Below, one piece after another: positions 6,937 through 16,195 of a DNA stretch of 39,460 nucleotides. The position numbers were made by a program, and so were the translations under genes. The notes below the pieces were generated by a model. That model ran no database searches, was not told the origin of the DNA, and saw only the letters and a program-made list of their open reading frames with translations. Numbering within the stretch: position 1 is the first letter of the stretch; every line of letters begins with the position of its first letter. The stretch is taken from contig CAIZGG010000327.1 of assembly GCA_903932425.1 (NCBI GenBank), positions 1-39,460 on the forward strand. Direction: 5' to 3'. This stretch comes from an uncultured beta proteobacterium (GTDB lineage: Bacteria > Pseudomonadota > Gammaproteobacteria > Burkholderiales > Burkholderiaceae_B).

Positions 6937-8145
6937 TCAACGTTCGCGCATGCCTTGCGTTAACGCGTAATAAATGGGTCGCATTAAATAACGCAGCACC
7001 GACTGCCGATCTGTAATGATGTCTGCATCAAGTGTCATGCCGGGTTCAACGGTCATCACGCCGGCCTGCTGCCCAAGATGTGTTTTAGAAATATCAATGA
7101 GCACTTTAAAGTAAGGTGCGCGGCGTTCGTCCATCGTACTGAAGGGCGAAATCATCGTGACCTGTCCGGGTATCGTGCCATAGCGCATAAAGTCGAACGC
7201 ACCAAATTTCAAACGCGCAGTCTGGCCTATTTTTACAAAGCCTATGTCATTGGCGGCAATCTGTACCTCGGCGTGCACCTTGCCGTCTGAAGGAACTAGG
7301 TTCATCACCGTTGCCGCCGGTGGAACCACACCGCCAACCGTACGGAATTTCAGATCTTGCACAGTACCTGCCACAGGCGCAACAATATCCACGCGCTCAA
7401 GTCGATCGAGCAGTTTCAACATCTGACTTTCAACTTGAGCCAACTCGCTGGCTACGCTGTTGAGGTCGTCAAGATTTTTTCTTTCGAATCGCAAGAGCTC
7501 AGACTCTGACAGGTTCAGGTTTTTGTTCGCCTCAAGAACCTGCACCCGCGACACTAATTTTTCTTTTTCAAGATCCGTTCGAATCGTGCGCAACTCTTTG
7601 TAGATGCGAATATCCTCTTCGAGAACGTCACGCTGCTCGCGTGCCATCGTCAAGGTAAGCAACTGCTCTTTAATCAAAATCGAGTAGCTTGAGGGGATTT
7701 TTGTAAAATCTGGAGTCTGGTCACTAATTAAGGCACGCAACCTTTGTGCACTCGCCCAAAGCGACCAGTATCTGGCTTCGAGTGTCTTGTACTCTGAGTT
7801 GGCCTCGGTTGGATTTAAGCGCATCAGCAGTTGCCCTTGCTGAACCACCTGCCCATCAAGCACATCGATGCTTGCGATGCGTCCGCCATCAAGGTGCTGG
7901 ATGACTTTGACAGCCTGAACGGGTACGACGACGCCTTTGGCTGTGCTCACGACATCTAATTGCGCAAAACCGGCCCAAACGATGAAAGCAAATATTGCAG
8001 CGACCACCAGCCAAATAATATGCCGTACCAACCTCGCTGGCGCAGCCTCTTCAAGCAACAACGACTTTGACAAAATCTGATCGGTCGCTTGCCCAATGGC
8101 TAGCGGCGTTGCACTGACATTTTTTTTAATGCCTGAAATATTCAT
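6937..8145 (-). CDS. HlyD-family periplasmic adaptor of a type I secretion system
   Basis: This is the inner-membrane-anchored adaptor joining an ABC exporter to an outer-membrane channel. It has a cytoplasmic N-terminus of about 42 residues and one transmembrane helix (about 43-62). A first lipoyl/biotinyl-like half follows (HLDGGRIASIDVLDGQVV, 84-101), then a long helical hairpin rich in Leu/Glu/Arg (about 110-265), the second lipoyl half (VDIVAPVAGTVQDL) and a C-terminal beta-barrel. This is the HlyD/PrtE/LapC layout, 402 residues. Its ATG overlaps the stop of the ABC exporter gene by four bases (ATGA), indicating translational coupling. It is the last gene of the operon. Family assignment is strong; the exported substrate is unknown. 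Confidence 0.9.
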   Translation of the reverse strand: MNISGIKKNVSATPLAIGQATDQILSKSLLLEEAAPARLVRHIIWLVVAAIFAFIVWAGFAQLDVVSTAKGVVVPVQAVKVIQHLDGGRIASIDVLDGQVVQQGQLLMRLNPTEANSEYKTLEARYWSLWASAQRLRALISDQTPDFTKIPSSYSILIKEQLLTLTMAREQRDVLEEDIRIYKELRTIRTDLEKEKLVSRVQVLEANKNLNLSESELLRFERKNLDDLNSVASELAQVESQMLKLLDRLERVDIVAPVAGTVQDLKFRTVGGVVPPAATVMNLVPSDGKVHAEVQIAANDIGFVKIGQTARLKFGAFDFMRYGTIPGQVTMISPFSTMDERRAPYFKVLIDISKTHLGQQAGVMTVEPGMTLDADIITDRQSVLRYLMRPIYYALTQGMRER

Positions 8146-11100
8146 GACCTCGACCCAGTGCCCACGGTGGGTGGCTTAAGTAAATCGTTGGGCGCACCTG
8201 TTGCACGCAAATAGCCATTTTCAAACACCATTAAGGTATCAGCCAAGCGGATATGCGAGGGCTTATGGCTAACGAAAATAACGGTGATTTTTCCCTTCAC
8301 AGCGGTCAAGAATTCAGCAAACTTTTGGTCAGCCATAGGATCCAGACCTGAAGTGGGTTCATCTAGCAGCAAAATTGACGCACCCGCCAAGTAGGCCCGA
8401 GCCAGTGCGAATTTTCTACGCATACTAATCGACAAATCTTGTTTGTTATCGCCACTTCGATAGTCTAGCTTATTGGGCAGGCGCAACACTTGCTCGAGGC
8501 CCCCCGCCAGCTCTAGCGCGGTAAGAATATCGTCATCCGTTGCGTCAGGCCTGACAAGCCGCATATTTTGAGCGATCGTTGCCCGAAACATATGCGACCG
8601 ATCCTCTGGCATGTAGCCGATTCGACGGCGAATTTCGAAAGGAGTCAACTGACGGATATCGATGCCATCGATCAAAATGGCGCCACTCTGGGGCGGATAC
8701 AAGCCCAGTAACAGCTTGAACAATGTCGATTTGCCTCCGCCATCTGGACCAGTAAGTGCAACAGACTGCCCGTGGCGCAATGAAAAATCAACCCCCACAA
8801 GGGCGGGGTCTGCACTTTGAGCATAGCGAAACGACACCTTTGAAAACTCAACCTTACCGGCCATCAGCCTGGATACAGCATTGGTGGTGTCGAACCGCTC
8901 TCCTTGGATCGCCATTAAACCGTCGATCTGCCGCACCGCAGCCGTAATATTGTTGAAGCGGCGTAAATTCGAAAAGAACATCTGGATGGGCGTCAGGATT
9001 CGCCACATTAACATCGTCGAGGCAACTAACGCGCCCGACCCAATCGACCCCGCGATCACAAGTGGCACTGAAATAGCAATAATCATCAGCGCCGAAAGCA
9101 TCATGAACAAGTGAGACAGTGCGCCAATCCGCGCGGCAGTCTTTTCAGACTGGTACATCAGCATACTCGCCTCAGCCGAAATATCTTTGAAGCGTTTAAA
9201 CCAGATTTTCTCGACGCCACACTCTTTAATTAACCGCATCTTGTGAGCCGACTCGGTCAAAAACTCACTGCGCGCGTTCACTGCAAATCCAACCCTTGCA
9301 CTTTGCCTCGATACCATCGGCTCGTAGATCAAATACAAGAACGCGTAGGCAATAACCGCTGCGACGCACACCAACAACGCCATCGGGTTCACAAGGGCGA
9401 GGACGATCAAAAAGACAAGCGTGACAGGTAGATTAAGGATTGTCGCGGCGAGCGGGCCGCTAAACATATCGCGTATCGCCTCAAAGCCATGCAGCCTGGC
9501 GGTTTGCGCGCCGACTGAAGCACTCTCGGTATAAGCGACAGGCATTTTTAATAGCTGCCCCGTGACCATCGTGCCGAAAAGATAATCAATGCGGCCCGTG
9601 ACTAAACTTAAAATCGCAATCCTGTAGCGCGTGAACAAAAAGGACAAAGCGATGGCTAGCGCAGTCCCGACACCAAGATACAAAAGTGTATCGGTCGCAC
9701 CCGAAGGTATCACTGCGCTGTAGATCGCCATCGAGAATAACGGGCTTGTGACCAGCAACAGCCCGGCGAACAGCTCAGCCACGCCCGATTGTAAAAACTG
9801 CGCAATAAACCGCCTCAAAACGGTCCGGACGGGCTGTCTTTCGTTGACGGCAATATCGACGGGATGGATGAAGTAAGCGTGTCCAACCAGCATCGCATTG
9901 GCATGCAGATAGGGCTCTTGATCGATCGAGGTCGTCACTCGAACCCCGGCTCCCACTCGGCCGAGCACGACAAAACTTGAGCCACCGGCAGGCACAAACA
10001 AACAAGGCAACGCACTTTCTGGAATATCCGTCAACGCACAAGCGACTGTTGTCGCTTTAAACCCTAACCGCGCCAGACTATTCAAAAACTCCGACAAATC
10101 CATGTGCTCTTCGTAGTAAGGCAACACCTCAGCGATTTCGCGCGACGAGTGCCTAGCATTGAGCAGTTTTAACAATAGACTGAAACAATTTGAAAAATCG
10201 TTAGCCCCTTTTAAGAATTGTTGAGTGACGGTTGCCTCAACGCGTTGCCATTGCGTAAGCCCCTTGTCGCTCGAAGCCATCGAGGCCTGCAACTTATCAA
10301 AATATCCGTCAAAGCGTCTGGTCGAGCTTGCCACTGCAGCGTTCACGTTGCCAGAGGAGTCGACTTGCTGAGACTGCCAGTCTTGCAACGTCAACTCAAC
10401 AACCTGGCCGTGCTCAATCGCAAGCAAGCGGTCAGCCAACGTTTGAAAATCTTCGCGCTGCGTCACCATCAAGACCGTCACACGCCCTTTGATCGAACTC
10501 AAAAACTCAAGCAATAAACGATCGCCAAGTAAATCGACTTCAGCATTGGCGTCATCAAACAGCACGAGATTTGGCTGACTCGCAAACGCACGCACAATGG
10601 CTAAACGCTGTCGATAACCCGGCGGTAAGGTTTCGTTCGCCGTATTGCCCACCACAGTATCCCAACCTCGGGGCAAATTCGAAACGAACTCGGTCAAGCC
10701 CAAGGCTTGCGCAATTTGCAAGGCGGCATTGACAAGCGTAGGGTTAAACGCCGTAATGTTTTCTAGCAACGTTCCGTCAAACATTTTTGCCGCGGTCGAC
10801 AGATACACCACTCGGCCGCCCGAACCATTTAACTCTGCCTCTTGCGCGTCTTGCTCATCAATTTTGATGCTTCCTGCCTCGGGCCGCAGCAACCCCGCCA
10901 CACATTGCATCAAGGTCGTTCGGCCGCTTCCCCCTCGACCAACCAGCGCAATAAATTCGCCCGACTTCACTTCGAGCGACATGTTGTTAAACAGCATAAA
11001 CGGGTCAGAAGACCGCACAAAACGGTAGCTCAGGCCCGAGATATGTATCGAAGCGCCCACATGTGTTTCGTCAAACACGGTTGCGCTATCTGCCACCTGA

Positions 11101-12083
11101 GCCTCAGACGACTCAGCAACTACCAGCGCAGGCTTTAACAGCAGGGTGTTTAAATCGATTGCCAAGAGACGATCTTGCCGCAATTTGGCAAATAGCCCTG
11201 TCAGCTTTTGTAAGGGAGAGAGTGATCGCATGGCTAAAAAGGTGCAGGCTGCCAGTTCGCCAACTGACATCGATTGATGGATCACCATATAGGCCCCCAA
11301 ACCAATCACAAACACCGTCACCAAGGGATTTAAGGTCGACCCAAGCGCTGTTGAAAGGTCCGAACGATAAATGAGTTGGGTCAAGGCCTTGGCGCAGGTA
11401 TTTTGCAAGCGTTCATAACGTCTGAGCATCGGGAGCTCCATCGTCATGGACTTGATCGTATGAATATTGTTTAACGTTTCGTGAATAAAGTTACCGCGCC
11501 TTTGATCAGCGGCCGCTTTATTGCCCATCAGCCTCACATTGACTTGACTAAACCACCAACTAAAGCCAGCAAAGCAAAGCTGCGACACCAACAACACCTG
11601 ACCCAGAACTGGGTTAATGATCATAATAATCAGTACGTACAACAAGCTAAAGGGCAAATCTGAGAGTTGCTGATAACTACTGCCTGCGTACAAACTCTTT
11701 AGACCACTAATTGATTTCAACGTGTGAGTGATTTCACCTGTGCCCTTCTGCTCAAAATCCTGAATCGGTTCTCTTAAGAATCGACTCATCGCCTGTGTCA
11801 TTGCAGCGTGCTCAAATTTTGCCGCTACCCAGGCTGTGAGTGAGCTACGTGCCATCATGGTTAAGGCTTCAAGGCATAGCGCGATCGCAATGCCCACGAC
11901 AAAAAGGGTCAGGGTACTTAACGACTGGCTGGGTAGAATGCGATCATAAAGTTGCAACATCAACAATGGGAAGGCCAACCCCAAGAGGTTGATCACGATC
12001 CCGGCTGCGATCACCGTAACGCGAGATTGCTTAAAGGTACTCAGCTGGGAGACCTGATGATCTAGATCCTGAACACTAGCCAC
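8142..12083 (-). CDS. Fused two-half type I secretion ABC exporter (1313 residues) with asymmetric ATP sites
   Basis: One chain carries two complete half-transporters. Half 1 has a membrane domain (about 20-310) and NBD1 (about 345-565). Half 2 begins with a C39-peptidase-like domain (about 615-745) lacking a recognisable catalytic Cys/His pair, as in HlyB/LapB, then a membrane domain (about 755-1040) and NBD2 (about 1075-1300). NBD1 is degenerate: Walker A GRGGSGRTT with Arg388 for Lys, Asp511 for the catalytic Glu, and Gln542 for the H-loop His. NBD2 has GPDGGGKST, LLLDEP with Glu1242, and His1273. The signature facing intact NBD2 is LPPGYRQR (Gly kept); the one facing degenerate NBD1 is LSISMRRK. 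That gives one consensus and one degenerate site, as in heterodimeric ABC exporters. The start is a GTG with AGAGG upstream, overlapping the outer-membrane gene by eight bases. Substrate unknown. Confidence 0.9.
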   Translation of the reverse strand: MASVQDLDHQVSQLSTFKQSRVTVIAAGIVINLLGLAFPLLMLQLYDRILPSQSLSTLTLFVVGIAIALCLEALTMMARSSLTAWVAAKFEHAAMTQAMSRFLREPIQDFEQKGTGEITHTLKSISGLKSLYAGSSYQQLSDLPFSLLYVLIIMIINPVLGQVLLVSQLCFAGFSWWFSQVNVRLMGNKAAADQRRGNFIHETLNNIHTIKSMTMELPMLRRYERLQNTCAKALTQLIYRSDLSTALGSTLNPLVTVFVIGLGAYMVIHQSMSVGELAACTFLAMRSLSPLQKLTGLFAKLRQDRLLAIDLNTLLLKPALVVAESSEAQVADSATVFDETHVGASIHISGLSYRFVRSSDPFMLFNNMSLEVKSGEFIALVGRGGSGRTTLMQCVAGLLRPEAGSIKIDEQDAQEAELNGSGGRVVYLSTAAKMFDGTLLENITAFNPTLVNAALQIAQALGLTEFVSNLPRGWDTVVGNTANETLPPGYRQRLAIVRAFASQPNLVLFDDANAEVDLLGDRLLLEFLSSIKGRVTVLMVTQREDFQTLADRLLAIEHGQVVELTLQDWQSQQVDSSGNVNAAVASSTRRFDGYFDKLQASMASSDKGLTQWQRVEATVTQQFLKGANDFSNCFSLLLKLLNARHSSREIAEVLPYYEEHMDLSEFLNSLARLGFKATTVACALTDIPESALPCLFVPAGGSSFVVLGRVGAGVRVTTSIDQEPYLHANAMLVGHAYFIHPVDIAVNERQPVRTVLRRFIAQFLQSGVAELFAGLLLVTSPLFSMAIYSAVIPSGATDTLLYLGVGTALAIALSFLFTRYRIAILSLVTGRIDYLFGTMVTGQLLKMPVAYTESASVGAQTARLHGFEAIRDMFSGPLAATILNLPVTLVFLIVLALVNPMALLVCVAAVIAYAFLYLIYEPMVSRQSARVGFAVNARSEFLTESAHKMRLIKECGVEKIWFKRFKDISAEASMLMYQSEKTAARIGALSHLFMMLSALMIIAISVPLVIAGSIGSGALVASTMLMWRILTPIQMFFSNLRRFNNITAAVRQIDGLMAIQGERFDTTNAVSRLMAGKVEFSKVSFRYAQSADPALVGVDFSLRHGQSVALTGPDGGGKSTLFKLLLGLYPPQSGAILIDGIDIRQLTPFEIRRRIGYMPEDRSHMFRATIAQNMRLVRPDATDDDILTALELAGGLEQVLRLPNKLDYRSGDNKQDLSISMRRKFALARAYLAGASILLLDEPTSGLDPMADQKFAEFLTAVKGKITVIFVSHKPSHIRLADTLMVFENGYLRATGAPNDLLKPPTVGTGSRS

Positions 12084-13641
12084 GGCTACCCTCTTTCAAG
12101 CATCGATCCTCTTTGTCAGCCACGCCGCCGCCGAGCGATTTGTACAAATCCACCGCGGCCTTTAACTGATCGCGGCGCGCGCTAATAATGGCATCTTCCG
12201 ACGCCATCACGGTCTGCTCAATGGTCAGCAGTTGCACGAAATCAATCGCACCGCGTTCTAACAACTTGCGGGTATTGCTCGCAAGCTGTTGCGCCTGATC
12301 CAGACTGATCGCCAAGGCTTGATGTCTCAACTTGGTCGTTTCGAGCCCATTTAGTGCATCTTCCACATCACGCAGCGCAGCCTGTACCGTGCTGGCATAG
12401 GCCTCAAGCAACTCAAAGTTTCTTGCACGGGTCGCACGAATATCGGCGTCACGTCTGCCGCCATCGAAGATATTTTGCAATAAATTACTCGTGATATTAA
12501 AGAAAAAGCTTTGGGGACTTAAGATTGTCGATAAGTAGTAGCTGCCCATGCCGCTTTGCCCAGACAACGAAAACGCCGGCAACAGGCTCGCGCGCGCGGC
12601 ATATAAGTCTGCCTGTGCCGACAACAGACTTGCTTCGGCGGCCTTGATATCAGGTCGTCGGCATAACAGCTCAGAAGGCAGACCTGCGCTCAAATCCACC
12701 CGTTTAAATGAATCGATCGAAGTCGCTTGTACCTTCAGCGTACCAGGAACGAGCCCTTGCAATTGCGCCAAACGATTGAGTTCACGCACTCGCTGACCGT
12801 TCAATAAAGACAAGTTTGCCTGAGTATTTTTTTCAAGAATACGCTGTTGCGCTAAATCAATCACGGTCGAATCGCCACGACTCACTCTGCGGGCGATCCC
12901 CTCTCTGACTTTGGTAATTGACTCAAGATTTCGGGTGCCTACGGCAAGACGCTCTGTCAGCGAGACCACTGAAAAATATGTACTCACTACGTCGGCAGCA
13001 AGCAATAACGCAACGCTGTCACGCGAGTACTGACTGACAAGCGATTTTTGGTACGCCGACTCAGTGTTAAACCCCAGCTTGCCCCAAAGGTCAACCTCAT
13101 AGTTGACCCTCAGGCCCCCCTGATAAATCTCTTGGGTACGCCATGCTTCAGTGGTCGGGGCGGTTGCAACCCCGTTCCAGGGGCCTTGATTCTGATACCC
13201 AGCCACGCCATCTATCGTTGGGCTTTGCAGGGCACGGACCGCATCGGCTTGCGCGCCAGACTGGGCCACGCGCGCAATCGCCGCCTTGAGGTCGTAGTTG
13301 TTTTTAAACGCGTTTTCGACAAATCCGTCGAGTTCCGCGCTCCCGAAGCTGCGCCACCATTTCTCTGGAACGGTTGGAAGTTTTAAGGCCTCGGCGTCTC
13401 CCGCCTCAGCATAGGACGCAGGCATCCATTTGACATAAGCTGGGCCAGCAGGCGCGTCACCGTCTTTGACGATCGGCTTAGAGCACCCGATGAGCGATAC
13501 AGTCACGCAGGCTCCGACCAGACACCTGAGCACATTGCACATGCCGAACCATTGAAGAATGCGCGTCGCCGCAGGAAATTTTGGTAGGGATGGCACGTGT
13601 TCCAGTTTTTTAGGACTCAGACTACAAGACAGCATCATCAC
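12076..13641 (-). CDS. NodT/TolC-family outer membrane factor lipoprotein
   Basis: This is an outer-membrane channel protein, first gene of the type I secretion operon. After a hydrophobic segment and the lipobox SLIGC (Cys53 from the first start), it has the NodT-family features: PEKWWRSFGSAELDGFVENA, LKAAIARVAQSGAQ, long alpha-helical repeats, a central RRPDIKAAEASLLSAQADLYAARA-type block (RRPDI...A..L..A.A....A), LLPAFSLSG and a C-terminal LLERGAIDFVQLL. The first start (13641) gives an unusually long 52-residue pre-lipobox segment. The in-frame ATG at 13542 would give a normal 20-residue lipoprotein signal and may be the real start; neither has a good ribosome-binding site. NodT proteins usually pair with RND pumps, so a lipoprotein channel with an ABC/HlyD pair is slightly unusual but known. 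Confidence 0.85.
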   Translation of the reverse strand: MMMLSCSLSPKKLEHVPSLPKFPAATRILQWFGMCNVLRCLVGACVTVSLIGCSKPIVKDGDAPAGPAYVKWMPASYAEAGDAEALKLPTVPEKWWRSFGSAELDGFVENAFKNNYDLKAAIARVAQSGAQADAVRALQSPTIDGVAGYQNQGPWNGVATAPTTEAWRTQEIYQGGLRVNYEVDLWGKLGFNTESAYQKSLVSQYSRDSVALLLAADVVSTYFSVVSLTERLAVGTRNLESITKVREGIARRVSRGDSTVIDLAQQRILEKNTQANLSLLNGQRVRELNRLAQLQGLVPGTLKVQATSIDSFKRVDLSAGLPSELLCRRPDIKAAEASLLSAQADLYAARASLLPAFSLSGQSGMGSYYLSTILSPQSFFFNITSNLLQNIFDGGRRDADIRATRARNFELLEAYASTVQAALRDVEDALNGLETTKLRHQALAISLDQAQQLASNTRKLLERGAIDFVQLLTIEQTVMASEDAIISARRDQLKAAVDLYKSLGGGVADKEDRCLKEGSRG

Positions 13642-13752
13642 CGTTCGGGTAAGTACTTGTCTAGTCGATCATTATGTTTCACCGCACAATTGCTTACTTT
13701 GCCCGCCGATTGCATTTTTAGGCGCAGGCGCGTGCCAAAGACAGTCTTAAAC

Positions 13753-13765
13753 CCAAAAATAGCAA
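13753..13765 (+). promoter_or_regulatory. Weak match to the AraC-region 13-mer upstream of the secretion operon
   Basis: CCAAAAATAGCAA matches the CCAAAAAATGCAA motif at 11 of 13 positions, about 110 bases upstream of the first start of the outer-membrane factor. The sequence is A-rich, so a chance match is quite possible. Apart from this, I see no gene or terminator in 13642-13834, which must contain the operon promoter. Confidence 0.15.
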
Positions 13766-13834
13766 TTGATAAACGAACCGCCTAAAACGCTAAAGGACTG
13801 TAAAACTGAACATCTCAGCGGCTCAGCGAACGCG

Positions 13835-14851
13835 CTACGATCCCGACATACTTTTAAAATGTCGATTGATTTTTGCGCTTATGTAATCCCCCGCATTGAC
13901 CGGTTGGTATTTTTTTCCGTGGTTTGCGTCCACACAAGTGGGTATGCAGTCAATCAGTGCATCAGGGTTAGGCTGATGAAAAAACACCAACGAGAGGCGA
14001 CGGCTGCTCAAGGCCTGCCCTGGGGCTGGGTTTGCAACCCGGTGCACTGTGGATACCCAACGGTCATTGGTCCATTGCGCCATCATGTCGCCAATATTCA
14101 CCACAAAGGTGCCTGGCTCAACGCTCACGTCCTGCCACTGCCCACTTTTAGTGCGGATTTGTAAGCCGCCCGGGGCCGCAGTGGGTGCAACAATGGTCAA
14201 CGTGCCGTAATCCGTGTGCGGTCCGGCTCGCAACTGCCCAGGCAAAGCTGGTTCAGTCTGAGCGGGGTAATGATTGAGCGCCAGCGACGCCATACTGTGA
14301 TCCACTTTGTTCTTAAACCAGTCTCGCTCTAAACCAAGCGCCAACGCAAACACACCGAGTAAGTCTTGCGCCAGTTGATTAGCTTGCTCATAATAAGACT
14401 GCATGAGCGCTGCAAAATCAGAAGGCTGTTTGGGCCAAATATTTGGTGCGTAGGCTGTCTGACCATATTGCTCGCGCAAACTTGCAGAAAACTCTGCAAC
14501 AGGCCCGATTCGATAACGCTCAAAGAGATCTGCCGGCGCTCGACGGTCTTGTTTTAAATCACTCGCGTCCATCGCGTACGACAGGCCAAGTTCAGCCAAA
14601 CCCGTGTAGCCTCGGTGCGCAAACTTGGCAGCCTTCACTTCATTTTTTTCTTGTAAGGGCAAGTCAAAAAACGCAAGCGCTGCGGCCTGTGCGCGCTTAA
14701 CCAGCTCTTCTGTCAAAGGCGTGCCTTTTACACAGAGAAAGCCGATTTCACACAAGGCCTGATCGACTTGGCACAACAATTGCTTTAAATCATCGGTATT
14801 ACCCGCAGCTTGGTAGTAAGCCGAAAGGTCTAGCAAGGGAATCTGCTGCAT
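13835..14851 (-). CDS. Isopenicillin N synthase-like 2-oxoglutarate/Fe(II) oxygenase
   Basis: This is a non-haem iron oxygenase of the IPNS/gibberellin-oxidase class. From the start at 14851 (338 residues), the N-terminal DIOX_N-like part begins IPLLDLSAYY and contains CEIGFLCVKG. The double-stranded beta-helix core carries the iron ligands His212 and Asp214 (GPHTDYGTL) and His270 (TVHRVANP), and the 2-oxoglutarate-binding Arg285-x-Ser287 (RRLSLVFF). The frame extends 46 codons upstream, but the ATG at 14851 has GGAG ten bases before it and begins exactly at the conserved domain. It is transcribed away from the HAAT importer gene, sharing a 173-base spacer. Members hydroxylate or desaturate small molecules; the substrate cannot be read from sequence. 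Enzyme class sure, role unknown. Confidence 0.88.
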   Translation of the reverse strand: MQQIPLLDLSAYYQAAGNTDDLKQLLCQVDQALCEIGFLCVKGTPLTEELVKRAQAAALAFFDLPLQEKNEVKAAKFAHRGYTGLAELGLSYAMDASDLKQDRRAPADLFERYRIGPVAEFSASLREQYGQTAYAPNIWPKQPSDFAALMQSYYEQANQLAQDLLGVFALALGLERDWFKNKVDHSMASLALNHYPAQTEPALPGQLRAGPHTDYGTLTIVAPTAAPGGLQIRTKSGQWQDVSVEPGTFVVNIGDMMAQWTNDRWVSTVHRVANPAPGQALSSRRLSLVFFHQPNPDALIDCIPTCVDANHGKKYQPVNAGDYISAKINRHFKSMSGS

Positions 14852-15024
14852 CGTCGTTGTGCTCCGGTAGGTCAAAGGGCTAGGTCTAAAGCGGGTCAGC
14901 CACGAAGCTCCGGTCAAACCATCAGATGCTTTCAAGCTGCGCCCAGCCCCGGAGTCAAGCAAATTTCGTGCCGAGAATGCTTGACGCACTCGTGCTTAAC
15001 CGTTGAATTTTTAAGGATCTTGCT

Positions 15025-16191
15025 ATGAAACATTCACGCTTTATTCGACTTGGCGCCACACTCGCGGCCTTTGCCGCGTTTAGCCTATCTGCAAGCGCGC
15101 AAGCTGCTGAGCTCAAGATAGGGTTGGTCGCTGCACTCACCGGTCAGTCCGCCCAATCAGGCGAGGCGATTACGCGGGGCTTGACCATAGCAATCGACGA
15201 AATCAACGCCAAAGGCGGCGTACTTGGCCAAAAACTTGTTCTGGTTAAGCGTGACGACGAATCGAGCCCACCCAAGGGGGTGACTGCTGCGCGCGAGCTG
15301 ATCTCTAGCGAGAAGGTCGTTGCCTTATTTGGCGGCATCGATACGCCAGTCTCTTTAGCGATCGTGCCGATCGCAAATCAAAACAAGAAGCCCTTCATGG
15401 GTGTTTGGGCTGCAGGCACGAACATCACAAAAAACGGCGCGTCACCTAACTACGTATTTCGTGTTTCGGCGCAAGACGATCTCGTTGACGTCGCTTTAAT
15501 TAAGTACGCAATGAGTCAATACAGTGCGAAGAAGCCCGGCTTGATCCTGGTGAACAACCCATGGGGTGAGTCGAATGAAAAAGGTTTGAAAGCTGCTGCT
15601 GCGGCCGCTAATCTTCCTATCGCTGGGGTCGAAAAAATTGAACAGTCAGATATCGATGTGACGCCTCAATTGAATCGCCTAAAAAGTGCAGGCGCTGACA
15701 CAATCATCTTGGTGGCCAATGCAGGGCCTGGTGCTCAGATGATGAAATCGCGCGAGCGTATGGGCTGGTCAGTACCAGTCGTTTCTCACTGGGGAATTTC
15801 AGGTGGGCGCTTTGACGAACTCGTTGGACCGACTGCCGGTGACGTGCATTTTATTCAGACGTATAGCTTCTTTTCGCCCCCAACACCCGTCTCTGAAAAA
15901 ATCATGTCTGAATTGACCAAGCGCTACGGGATCAAAACAGCTGCAGACATTATTGCTCCAGTGGGCACAGCCAACGCCTACGATGCCATGCAGTTACTTG
16001 CGCTTGCGATTGAAAAAGCAAAGAGCACAGACGGTGAGGCCATTCGTGCCGCGCTCGAGCAAATCGAGTCGTATCAAGGCCTGATCAAAACATACAACAA
16101 ACCCTTTGAGAGCGCAGCCCATGAAGCGCTTGCACCAGAGGACTATGTGATGGTGCGCTACGACGCGGGCAAAATCGTCCCAGTGAAATAA
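15025..16191 (+). CDS. LivK-like periplasmic substrate-binding protein of a HAAT ABC importer
   Basis: It captures the substrate for the importer encoded next to it. A classical signal peptide (Lys/Arg start, hydrophobic core, cleavage near AQA-A, about residue 28) is followed by the Peripla_BP_6 fold: LKIGLVAALTGQSAQSGE, INAKGGVLGQKL and LVKRDDESSPPKGV, a GGIDTPVSLAI region, then VNNPWGESNEKG and ILVANAGPGA. The length, 388 residues, is normal. AAGGA lies seven bases before the ATG. A TTGACG at 14981 could be the -35 box, though the -10 is poor. livH follows after four bases, so this is the first gene of the transport operon. Ligand specificity within the branched-chain amino acid/amide/urea/aromatic group cannot be judged by eye. 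Confidence 0.9.
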   Translation: MKHSRFIRLGATLAAFAAFSLSASAQAAELKIGLVAALTGQSAQSGEAITRGLTIAIDEINAKGGVLGQKLVLVKRDDESSPPKGVTAARELISSEKVVALFGGIDTPVSLAIVPIANQNKKPFMGVWAAGTNITKNGASPNYVFRVSAQDDLVDVALIKYAMSQYSAKKPGLILVNNPWGESNEKGLKAAAAAANLPIAGVEKIEQSDIDVTPQLNRLKSAGADTIILVANAGPGAQMMKSRERMGWSVPVVSHWGISGGRFDELVGPTAGDVHFIQTYSFFSPPTPVSEKIMSELTKRYGIKTAADIIAPVGTANAYDAMQLLALAIEKAKSTDGEAIRAALEQIESYQGLIKTYNKPFESAAHEALAPEDYVMVRYDAGKIVPVK

Positions 16192-16195
16192 CGCA

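Noticed and set aside
10065-10225. C39 domain of the exporter as an active bacteriocin-leader peptidase
   Set aside because: No Cys/His catalytic pair in the expected places and no double-glycine precursor gene nearby. It fits the inactive C39-like domain of HlyB/LapB exporters.
10645-11138. Overlapping plus-strand frames of about 100-127 codons inside the ABC exporter gene
   Set aside because: They are opposite NBD1 of the exporter and have no recognisable motif or ribosome-binding site.
3839-13641. A LapD-LapG-LapA adhesin retention system
   Set aside because: The GGDEF-EAL protein has intact catalytic motifs and a MASE1-like rather than a LapD-type periplasmic sensor. Neither a LapG protease nor a giant adhesin is encoded in the window.
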